From Prolixibacteraceae bacterium UBA6029 (GTDB lineage Bacteria; Bacteroidota; Bacteroidia; Bacteroidales; Prolixibacteraceae): a stretch of 13,616 nucleotides of DNA. Positions 7,915 through 13,329 of this stretch are shown in pieces. The translations under genes were made by a program, and so were the position numbers. Under the pieces are notes generated by a model that worked only from the letters and a program-made list of their open reading frames with translations, was not told the DNA's origin and did no database searches. The stretch spans positions 1-13,616 of the forward strand of contig DIZL01000069.1 of NCBI GenBank assembly GCA_002429385.1, written 5' to 3'. Each line of letters opens with the position of its first letter. Positions within the stretch are counted from its first letter, which is position 1.

Positions 7915-8934
7915 ATGAAGATGAAAAAAACAGCGGTAATCCTGATTAATGTTGGAACCCCGGACGAACCTACAGTAAAGGCAGTACGCCGCTATCTTTT
8001 TGAATTTCTGAATGATCGCAGGGTGATCGATATTCCGCTTGTTTGGCAGAAACTACTGGTCAACCTCATTATTGTCCCATTTAGAGCTCCCAAATCAACC
8101 AAATTATATCAACGTTTATGGACAGACAAGGGTTCACCGTTGTTGCATTATTCGGAGCGGGTTCAGGAAAAGCTTCAGCAAAAACTTGCATCCAGGGCCG
8201 ATGTATTTATGTCTATGGCCTATGGAAATCCAAATCTTAGTAAAGTTTTGGTTATGATTAAGGAAGGAAATTACGGACGAATAATCATACTGCCTATGTT
8301 CCCGCAATATGCGTCTTCTACCTGCGGAACAGCAATTCAGGCAGTGATCAATCAGGTTCAGACCTGGAATACGATTCCAGAGCTTCATGTCATCAATCAG
8401 TTTTATGACCATCCCGCATTTTTAGATGCATTTGCAGATCGGATTAAGTCATACAATCCGGAGAAATATGATCATATTGTTTTCACCTATCATGGTTTGC
8501 CCATTCGTCATCTGGAGAAAAATCACCCCAAAGAATCGATTCACACCTGCAATTGCGAAAACACCTTACCCGAATTTGGCAGGTATTGTTACAAAGCCAC
8601 TTGTTACCAGACTACGCGGGAGTTGGTCAGCCGGTTAAATTTACAACCCGGACAATACTCTGTTTCGTTTCAGTCCCGTCTATCGAATAAGTGGTTGACT
8701 CCTTTTACGGATAAAAATCTAATTAACCGTGCAAATGGTGGAATCAAAAATATATTGATTGTAGCCCCGTCATTTGTGACTGATTGCCTGGAAACAAACG
8801 TTGAAATAGGATTGGAATACAAAGAATTATTTCTTGAAAACGGAGGACAAAATCTCCAGATGGTGGAAAGCCTGAACGATTCTGCGCCCTGGATTGAAGC
8901 GTTGGAAGATATTTTGAGTCCTTACCTGACATAA
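7915..8934 (+). CDS. hemH: Ferrochelatase (protoporphyrin or coproporphyrin ferrochelatase)
   Basis: Ferrochelatase inserts ferrous iron into a porphyrin in the last or next-to-last step of haem synthesis. The 339-residue protein has the family pattern: AVILINVGTPDEPT at the start, YGNPNLSK near 103, LPMFPQYASSTCGTA at 126-140, catalytic His193 in FTYHGLP, SFQSRLSNKWLTPFTD at 251-266, and Glu293 in DCLETNVEI. After the HGLP segment there is an insertion with four cysteines (212, 214, 225, 230; pattern C-x-C-x10-C-x4-C), a candidate iron-sulfur ligand set like those known in some bacterial ferrochelatases. The ATG at 7915 is chosen because the promoter ends at 7896 and the family N-terminus starts here; ATG 7921 is an alternative. 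A hairpin terminator follows directly, so the gene is probably transcribed alone. Confidence 0.96.
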   Translation: MKMKKTAVILINVGTPDEPTVKAVRRYLFEFLNDRRVIDIPLVWQKLLVNLIIVPFRAPKSTKLYQRLWTDKGSPLLHYSERVQEKLQQKLASRADVFMSMAYGNPNLSKVLVMIKEGNYGRIIILPMFPQYASSTCGTAIQAVINQVQTWNTIPELHVINQFYDHPAFLDAFADRIKSYNPEKYDHIVFTYHGLPIRHLEKNHPKESIHTCNCENTLPEFGRYCYKATCYQTTRELVSRLNLQPGQYSVSFQSRLSNKWLTPFTDKNLINRANGGIKNILIVAPSFVTDCLETNVEIGLEYKELFLENGGQNLQMVESLNDSAPWIEALEDILSPYLT

Positions 8935-8940
8935 AACAAA

Positions 8941-8972
8941 AAAAAGCAGATGTGATTGTACAGCTGCTTTTT
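8941..8972 (+). terminator. Rho-independent-type terminator after hemH
   Basis: AAAAAGCAG (8941-8949) and CTGCTTTTT (8964-8972) form a perfect 9-bp stem with a 14-base loop. The stem itself ends in a T run on the plus strand and carries an A run on its left side, so it could work in both directions. It begins six bases after the hemH stop codon and lies between two convergent transcription units. Confidence 0.75.
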
Positions 8973-9103
8973 ATGAATACCGAATCGAAGAACTTATTCT
9001 TTGACTGAATTGATTGATTTGACTGTATTACTATCGAAATCAAATATACCCTACCTGAATCTGAACAATTATTAAATTATTTCATTTTTCGGTAATTCAA
9101 CAA

Positions 9104-9385
9104 TTAAATATACAGGCAATAGTAGGCCACCTGACCAACTGCTTTTACCTTAAACCGGACATCTTTGGCAACGATAAAGGTCTCACCTTTCCGGTAGGCA
9201 GTCCAAACTGATTCTCCCGGCAGCATCACATCGAGAACCCCACTTGAAATAGTCATGTGTTCAATCGTTCCGGTTCCGAATTCATATTCTCCGGCTTCCA
9301 TGACCCCAACAGTAGCATTACCCTCTGAGTTTTCAAGTGCAATTGACTTAACTGTCCCACCAAAATATTCGTTAACTTTTAGCAT
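9104..9385 (-). CDS. ppnP: Pyrimidine/purine nucleoside phosphorylase PpnP (DUF1255)
   Basis: PpnP is a small cupin-fold enzyme that splits nucleosides with phosphate into a base and ribose-1-phosphate in nucleotide salvage. The 93-residue product equals the family length (E. coli PpnP has 94). It lines up along its whole length with E. coli PpnP as I remember it: NEYFGGTVKSI at the start, GVMEAGEYEFGT in the middle, EHMTISSGVLDVMLPG, then FKVKAVGQVAYYCLYI at the end. It begins 11 bases after the stop codon of the YitT-family gene on the same strand, so the two are probably co-transcribed with ppnP second. No hairpin terminator was found immediately after it. Confidence 0.94.
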   Translation of the reverse strand: MLKVNEYFGGTVKSIALENSEGNATVGVMEAGEYEFGTGTIEHMTISSGVLDVMLPGESVWTAYRKGETFIVAKDVRFKVKAVGQVAYYCLYI

Positions 9386-9396
9386 GATCTAAACTT

Positions 9397-10320
9397 TTAT
9401 TGGTTTACCTTATGTTTTAGCGAATGGAATCCTTCACCCAGAATCTCATGGGTATCCATTATGGTAATGAATGCATCCGGATCAATTTCACTGATATACT
9501 CTTCCAGTATAGCGACTTCACGACGACTGACCACCGTATAAATGATATGTTTATCCTTGTCCGAATACATACCGGTACCCTTTAGATAGGTTCCACCGCG
9601 CTCCAGATCAACAATGATTTTATGTCTGATCTCTTCATGCATTTCTGAAATAATAAGCAAAGCCTTATTGTAGTCTCCCCCTTCCAATACCAAATCGATG
9701 GCACGGCCGGTAATGTATATCACTACCCAGGAGTATAGCGGAATCTGCCAATCTTTAAACGCCACCAAACTGAGCAAAACGATTGTCGAATCGACATAAA
9801 TCATCAGCTGACCCAATTGCATGCGCGTATACTTTGCAATAATCATGGCAATAATGTCCGAGCCTCCTGAAGTGGCACGGGCCCTGAAAATCAATCCCAG
9901 ACCGAATCCAATAAGTACCCCGCCAAACACGCACGAAAGAAGTACGTCAGGAACGAGCGGTGCATCCCCATCCACCCGCAAGTAGGTAATCAGGTCCATA
10001 AAAACCGATGAAAGAACAAATCCAACGATGGTTTTAATGCCGAAGCGAGGGCCAAGAATTTTTATGCCTATCATGGTGAGCGGAATATTCAACACCAAAC
10101 CTAATAAACCAATCGGAATACCTTCAGGCCAGAACGAAAACATGCCTTGGGTCATGTAATGCACTATGATGGCAATACCATACACTCCGCCAGGTACAAT
10201 CCGGTGTGGCGAAATGAAATACACAAAACCGACTGCCAGGATAAATGAACCGATCACGATCATGCTGTAATCACGAAACCACTTCAGGCTGAAAATCTTA
10301 TCGTTTGGTATAAAGATCAT
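9397..10320 (-). CDS. YitT family membrane protein with C-terminal DUF2179 domain
   Basis: The 307-residue protein has the usual YitT layout. Five to six hydrophobic spans fill residues about 18-212 (around 18-36, 45-58, 68-88, 95-113, 124-146 and 172-188, with a further one near 195-212), carrying the family signatures PGGVYGIA at 43-50 and ATSGGSDI at 149-156. A cytoplasmic DUF2179 domain follows at about 218-295, with RGGTYLKGTGMYS and DAFITIMDTHEILGEGF. Transport or sensing across the inner membrane is inferred; no substrate is established for the family. It is the first gene of a probable two-gene unit with ppnP. A hairpin 30 bases upstream separates it from the toxin-antitoxin operon. 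No fully matching promoter was found in the short upstream gap; TTTCTTTG at 10343-10350 (minus strand) is a one-mismatch -7. Confidence 0.93.
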   Translation of the reverse strand: MIFIPNDKIFSLKWFRDYSMIVIGSFILAVGFVYFISPHRIVPGGVYGIAIIVHYMTQGMFSFWPEGIPIGLLGLVLNIPLTMIGIKILGPRFGIKTIVGFVLSSVFMDLITYLRVDGDAPLVPDVLLSCVFGGVLIGFGLGLIFRARATSGGSDIIAMIIAKYTRMQLGQLMIYVDSTIVLLSLVAFKDWQIPLYSWVVIYITGRAIDLVLEGGDYNKALLIISEMHEEIRHKIIVDLERGGTYLKGTGMYSDKDKHIIYTVVSRREVAILEEYISEIDPDAFITIMDTHEILGEGFHSLKHKVNQ

Positions 10321-10350
10321 AGTGAGGAAGTTTTATTGTGTACAAAGAAA

Positions 10351-10375
10351 CACAGGATATTTCGTTTATCCTGTG
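10351..10375 (-). terminator. Hairpin between the toxin-antitoxin operon and yitT-family gene
   Basis: CACAGGATA (10351-10359) and TATCCTGTG (10367-10375) form a perfect 9-bp stem with a 7-base loop. On the minus strand it is followed by TTTCTTTG, and on the plus strand by ATTTTTG, so it could terminate in either direction. From the layout it most likely ends the minus-strand toxin-antitoxin transcript. It could also act as an operator for the gene starting at 10320. Confidence 0.55.
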
Positions 10376-10499
10376 ATTTTTGTCAATCATGACAAAGTTT
10401 ATCCCCTCCAACCCTGTCGACAGGACCGGACGGAACACCTTTTAAAAAACATATTATCCAATGATCTTGTTACCAGGAGGGTTTTGCAACGTCAATGCA

Positions 10500-10913
10500 T
10501 CATGAAAGCAATTCAAAATCGGTAATAGTCAATATGTTTGTTTTGCCAAATTTCTTTATTTCTAATAAATCGTTATCACCTGTAATCAGAAAATCAGCCT
10601 GACTATCAACCGATAATGACAACAGAAAATTATCTTTTAAGTCTCTGCAAACCATGATATTGCTTTTAACTATTATAAGTTCACCATAAGTGTCAAATAT
10701 CTCAAGAAGTTTCGCAACATCATTTGAACTGAAATACTTTCTGAACTTGGGGCGTTTGGCAACCTCTAGAAATTCATCAATCAATTCCTGACTAAAAATT
10801 AACCGGGCTTTGTCGCTATAGATTAGTTTGTCAAGTCGTTTAAACCCTTTGGTAATCAAATAGCTGATCCAAAGATTTGTGTCAATGACTATCTTGCTTT
10901 GTTTTAATTGCAT
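10500..10913 (-). CDS. PIN-domain toxin (putative ribonuclease, COG1569 type)
   Basis: The 137-residue product is a single PIN domain, a fold that usually cuts RNA with metal ions held by acidic residues. The candidate residues are present: Asp11 in IVIDTNLWISYL, Glu47 in QELIDEFLEV, Asp94 in CRDLKDNFLL, and Asp113 in LITGDNDLLEI. The length and order fit chromosomal COG1569 toxins. Its start overlaps the end of the upstream gene by 32 bases, and both share one promoter, which is the standard arrangement antitoxin then toxin. RNA target and actual toxicity are inferred from the family. The catalytic set looks intact, so the gene is probably functional. It lies at the left edge of the decayed accessory region. 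Confidence 0.88.
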   Translation of the reverse strand: MQLKQSKIVIDTNLWISYLITKGFKRLDKLIYSDKARLIFSQELIDEFLEVAKRPKFRKYFSSNDVAKLLEIFDTYGELIIVKSNIMVCRDLKDNFLLSLSVDSQADFLITGDNDLLEIKKFGKTNILTITDFELLS

Positions 10914-11121
10914 AGCGCGAAGCTCTTACATTTTCAACTTCTAAAGTTATCTCATCTAAGGAAGGTGCCGAACCTGCATTGGAGCGTAGCTTTGATAATA
11001 CCTCTCTAAACTCAACTTTAGAGTCGAATGATTTGCTAATTGTTATTAAATTTAAATCTGCCAAATCTTTTAAAAGCCTTTTAGCTTTTGGATTTACTAT
11101 TTCGATACGTAAAGTTTCCAT
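10882..11121 (-). CDS. Antitoxin of the PIN toxin-antitoxin pair
   Basis: This 79-residue protein precedes and overlaps the PIN toxin gene. Its start METLRIEIVNPKAKRLLKDLADLNLITI is the pattern seen in small proteins encoded just before COG1569-type PIN toxins in Bacteroidota. The N-terminal half looks like a short strand-helix dimer or DNA-binding unit. The polar C-terminal half (about 40-79) is likely the toxin-binding tail. Binding to its own promoter is expected for type II antitoxins but not shown here. The start ATG at 11121 is supported by a promoter whose -7 element ends 19 bases upstream. Confidence 0.82.
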   Translation of the reverse strand: METLRIEIVNPKAKRLLKDLADLNLITISKSFDSKVEFREVLSKLRSNAGSAPSLDEITLEVENVRASRYAIKTKQDSH

Positions 11122-11139
11122 AATTCAAAATTTCATATC

Positions 11140-11169
11140 CAAAGATAAGTAATTAGATGTGTAATCAAA
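11140..11169 (-). promoter_or_regulatory. Promoter of the toxin-antitoxin operon
   Basis: On the minus strand a -33 TTTG (11169-11166) and a -7 TATCTTTG (11147-11140, full TAnnTTTG match) are separated by 18 bases, one less than the usual 19-21. Transcription should start near 11133, giving a leader of about 12 bases before the antitoxin ATG. The spacer contains the AT-rich TAATTA motif, a possible autoregulation site. Confidence 0.6.
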
Positions 11170-11247
11170 TGAGTTAATTGCAAAAGCTTACTTGATTTCA
11201 CCTAAAATACTCATAACCTGTTTGTTTTGTCTTTTGCATCTGCCTTC

Positions 11248-11367
11248 TTAATTTTGCTTTGACACTACTATTTTGCTGACAGATTGCCGGTTATCGTTGT
11301 TGATTTTTAATAAATACACCCCCCTGACTTGGTCCGAAAGGTCAATCTGGAAATTGGCTGCACCAGT
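11248..11367 (-). pseudogene. Remnant of a T9SS type A C-terminal sorting domain
   Basis: Read on the minus strand, this short frame gives 39 residues and a stop. The middle reads NFQIDLSDQVRGVYLLKI and the end reads SVSKIVVSKQN. This is the last half of a type IX secretion system type A sorting domain, whose usual pattern is (I/V)DLS....G(V/I)YLLKI, then a turn, then KKIVV at the C-terminus. An in-frame stop (TAA at 11368-11370) lies directly upstream and there is no start codon. The expected YPNP segment is not found in nearby frames. It is therefore the tail of a lost secreted protein, not a working gene. Confidence 0.75.
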
Positions 11368-11427
11368 TTAATAAAGAGTTGCAAACTCAAAACAGCTAAG
11401 CACTTGTTACAAACGAGTGGTATCTAG

Positions 11428-11454
11428 GGACATAACGTAATGTCCTGTTTTTTT
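11428..11454 (+). terminator. Terminator-like hairpin with T tract
   Basis: GGACAT (11428-11433) and ATGTCC (11440-11445) pair over 6 bp with the loop AACGTA, followed by seven consecutive T at 11448-11454. The form is that of a rho-independent terminator on the plus strand, but there is no intact plus-strand gene upstream. It may be left over from a deleted gene or end an unseen small transcript. Confidence 0.4.
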
Positions 11455-11587
11455 ATAGAAAAAAAACTGATTGGATGGATTATGGAGGCGGCTAAACTGC
11501 CGTAATGATAACTTTCAAATTGTACTAAACGAACTAAGTTCATACACCTTATTTTCAAATATTCACTGAAACTACGCAAACCAAACA

Positions 11588-11640
11588 AAATGCAATCGCG
11601 CTCATCCGGTTAGTTTGAGCGAATGAGCGCGATTGCATTT
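11588..11640 (-). terminator. Perfect 18-bp inverted repeat just after the 198-residue gene
   Basis: The arms 11588-11605 (AAATGCAATCGCGCTCAT) and 11623-11640 are exact reverse complements over 18 bases with a 17-base loop. The loop carries a further TGAGCG (11616-11621) that repeats part of the right arm (11624-11629), so a second, shorter pairing is possible. The stem starts eight bases beyond the stop codon of the minus-strand gene, where a terminator is expected, and TTTTGTTTGG follows on that strand. The stem is long and GC-rich in its inner half compared with its surroundings. Confidence 0.55.
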
Positions 11641-11648
11641 ATAAATAT

Positions 11649-12245
11649 TTATTTTGCATCAATCTCTTGTAAAATATATTCATCTATAGTTTCTGAGTTT
11701 GGATTGTTCATAAGAAGCAAATATTTTACTGAATAAGAAAATTGATTCCCCTTTTTAATATCATTTATAGAGTAATATGTCATTCGCAATGTTATATTAA
11801 ATCCAAGATTATTTTTAATAATTGGCATTAGTATAAGCGGAACAGGTAAATCAATGTGCATATTTTCTTGACTTGGAAATATTACGGTAGGTTTAGAAAA
11901 ATCTTTCGAATCAATGTCATATGTTTTATCACCAACAATTATTTTATATTGAATTGTAGAGAATTTTGCAGGTAGCTTTCCAACATTTTTTAAAGTGAAC
12001 CGAATAGTTTTTATATCCTTAAATTTCTGGAATTCCCCCCAACCAGAGATAAAAACACTTGGTCTGTTATCAAATTGATACTGAGAAAGTTGAAGTTGAA
12101 GTTGTTTTTGTGCTGTTTCAACTAAATCTTTTGTATAAAGGACATAAATAAAAGTTATTACAACTAATACAAAAGTTGTAATAAACATAAGTTGTCCATT
12201 GTTTTCTTTTAACCAATTCCAAGTAAGGATTATTTTATTTTTCAT
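11649..12245 (-). CDS. Unrecognised single-span membrane protein (198 aa)
   Basis: I do not recognise this family. The N-terminus has a short basic/aromatic stretch, then one clear membrane span at about 18-37 (LMFITTFVLVVITFIYVLYT). A Gln/Leu-rich short helix follows (about 40-58, LVETAQKQLQLQLSQYQ). The rest (about 60-198) is rich in beta-forming residues and includes IRFTLKNVGKLPAKF, a pattern seen in Ig-like beta-sandwich domains with a conserved N-x-G turn. The layout resembles many small accessory proteins with a span and a 'RPSVFISG' strand after it. No enzyme motif is seen. The gene is more AT-rich than its neighbours and sits among gene fragments, which suggests transfer. It stands alone, with a strong hairpin at its end. 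Confidence 0.65.
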   Translation of the reverse strand: MKNKIILTWNWLKENNGQLMFITTFVLVVITFIYVLYTKDLVETAQKQLQLQLSQYQFDNRPSVFISGWGEFQKFKDIKTIRFTLKNVGKLPAKFSTIQYKIIVGDKTYDIDSKDFSKPTVIFPSQENMHIDLPVPLILMPIIKNNLGFNITLRMTYYSINDIKKGNQFSYSVKYLLLMNNPNSETIDEYILQEIDAK

Positions 12246-12408
12246 AAAAAAATATATTTCTTATATGGTATCGTTGGGCTTTTATTGAAACAAATTAATT
12301 ATTAAATAGTTACAGTATGGTTGCTCTATATAAATACTACAACACAAAATTCTGATTTTGCTATAAAGATAAAATAAAAAAATGATAAACTCAGAAAATC
12401 ATTGACAT

Positions 12409-12765
12409 TTAATAAGTTATAACCACCACCTCATGATCCAAAATTGAATTTACCGTAAACTGAACCCATCCTTTCTCTACCTCACCTGAAATTTTCTGAT
12501 CTGCAACCAGCAACTGAACTCTTCTGCCACGCACATTTTCCGACAATTTAACACGAACCTTTACCGGTCTGATTGGAATATATTCGTCAACGGGCTGTCG
12601 CCAGGTCCCGGCGCTGGTCAGGTTAACAAAATGCAAAATCAGGCGACCTTTTTGCTGATACAAATTGCAGTCAATTAATCCGGCACACTCTATAGCAAGC
12701 GGAATGTTGTCTTTTGCAGTCTTTGTCTCCAGGTTGTTGAATAAACTAAGTAAAGCAATATACAA
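12409..12765 (-). pseudogene. C-terminal stub of a large glycoside-hydrolase-like protein (GHL6/beta-galactosidase-trimerisation type)
   Basis: The 118-residue frame resembles only the last domain of large (about 650-750 residue) hypothetical glycosyl hydrolases of the GHL6 kind. DNIPLAIECAGLIDCNLYQQ at 19-38, HFVNLTSAGTWRQPVDEYIPI at 45-65, VRGRRVQLLVADQ at 79-91 and LDHEVVVI at the end are the pattern I associate with that C-terminus. The catalytic part is absent. Similarity seems to fade upstream of about residue 10 (near 12740-12765), where the promoter and start of the MNT gene follow on the opposite strand. This suggests a deletion or insertion junction there. The 3' end appears complete. 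It is probably not translated. The family name is from memory and should be checked. Confidence 0.6.
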
Positions 12766-12793
12766 ATCAAATCGGACAAATCAGTTTTTTGAA

Positions 12794-12801
12794 TATCTTT
12801 G
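12794..12801 (+). promoter_or_regulatory. -7 promoter element of the MNT gene
   Basis: TATCTTTG is a full match to TAnnTTTG and ends four bases before the ATG at 12806. With the usual distance to the transcription start, the mRNA would begin at or next to the ATG, making it leaderless. No well-spaced -33 TTG is seen upstream. Confidence 0.5.
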
Positions 12802-12805
12802 TTTT

Positions 12806-13120
12806 ATGGAACGGTCTGAAATACTTAAAAGGATCAGAAATGGGATAACCAAACAAGAACCCGAAGCAGAAATCTATTTATACGGATCAAGAGCCCGTGG
12901 TGACAACCGAAATGATTCGGATTGGGATATTCTTGTCATTACTCCTGAAAAAAGGATTACGTTTGATTATGAATCTGAGTTAAGAGATCCGATTGTAGAT
13001 ATTGAACTTGATTCAGGAGAAGTTATCTCATTACTAGTTTACTCTAAAACTGAATGGATTGGGAAACAAGCCGTTTCACCACTATTCTTAAACGTTTCAA
13101 AAGAAGGCATCAGGATTTAA
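12806..13120 (+). CDS. MNT-domain nucleotidyltransferase, orphan (minimal nucleotidyltransferase antitoxin type)
   Basis: The 104-residue product is a minimal nucleotidyltransferase of the DNA polymerase beta superfamily. The signature GS-x10-D-x-D is seen as GSRARGDNRNDSDWDIL, with Gly27-Ser28 and Asp39/Asp41; the third acidic residue is not obvious (Glu72 is a candidate). Such proteins usually pair with a HEPN-domain toxin RNase and inactivate it by AMP transfer. Here no HEPN gene is found on either side: upstream is a pseudogene on the other strand and downstream is non-coding. It may be a remnant of a pair or act on a partner elsewhere. The ATG at 12806 is used because the promoter element lies directly before it; an in-frame start further upstream at 12665 would run through that promoter. 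Confidence 0.85.
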   Translation: MERSEILKRIRNGITKQEPEAEIYLYGSRARGDNRNDSDWDILVITPEKRITFDYESELRDPIVDIELDSGEVISLLVYSKTEWIGKQAVSPLFLNVSKEGIRI

Positions 13121-13180
13121 ATAATAGAAACATTTTAATGTCGTATTTTATTTGCGAGTGAATACGGAAACAATCTTTCA

Positions 13181-13202
13181 CCGCTACGCGGCTTTTATTT
13201 TT
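13181..13202 (+). terminator. Small hairpin with T-rich tail after the MNT gene
   Basis: CCGC (13181-13184) and GCGG (13188-13191) pair around the loop TAC and are followed by CTTTTATTTTT. It lies 60 bases after the MNT stop codon. The stem is short. The flanks TTTCACC and GGCTTTTATTT resemble those of the larger palindrome at 13230-13251, so it may instead be a small member of the same repeat family. Confidence 0.4.
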
Positions 13203-13218
13203 CTCGTTCAATTTACTA

Positions 13219-13329
13219 CTACCATACTTTCACCCCGAGTACTCGGGGCTATTATTTAGGTGCGTAGCACTGTCAGTATGGTAGCAAAAGTACAGAGAGT
13301 CTAAAACTAGCCCCGAGTACTCGGGGTGA
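13219..13329. repeat. Inverted pair of palindromic elements, core CCCCGAGTACTCGGGG
   Basis: A 22-base segment at 13230-13251 is repeated exactly in reverse complement at 13308-13329. Each copy contains the perfect 16-base palindrome CCCCGAGTACTCGGGG (13233-13248 and 13311-13326). The copies also share diverged flanks: CTAAA on one side and TATGGTA/TATTGGTA on the other. A further 10-base inverted repeat encloses the left copy (CTACCATACT at 13219-13228, AGTATGGTAG at 13275-13284), and GTGC/GCAC (13260-13270) makes a small hairpin between. This layered structure resembles REP/BIME-type mobile palindromes. Confidence 0.85.

Larger units (their letters stand above)
11122..11648. other. Gene-poor region with gene debris and hairpins
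   Basis: No intact gene is seen between the antitoxin start and the end of the next minus-strand gene. It contains the toxin-antitoxin promoter (11140-11169), a T9SS sorting-domain remnant on the minus strand (11248-11367), a terminator-like hairpin on the plus strand (11428-11454), and a perfect 18-bp hairpin (11588-11640). Bases 11460-11580 hold nothing I can name beyond short weak stems such as CGGC/GCCG near 11489-11502. The mix suggests a decayed insertion or recombination site. Confidence 0.7.

Noticed and set aside
10351..10375. Riboswitch in the leader of the YitT-family gene
   Set aside because: Only one simple 9-bp hairpin is present, with no conserved aptamer-like structure; a terminator for the upstream operon explains it better.
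11588..11640. Integron attC site
   Set aside because: The hairpin lacks the GTTRRRY and RYYYAAC core boxes at the required positions, and there is no integrase or cassette array.
13219..13329. CRISPR array
   Set aside because: The two repeats are inverted, not direct, there are only two copies, and no cas gene is present.
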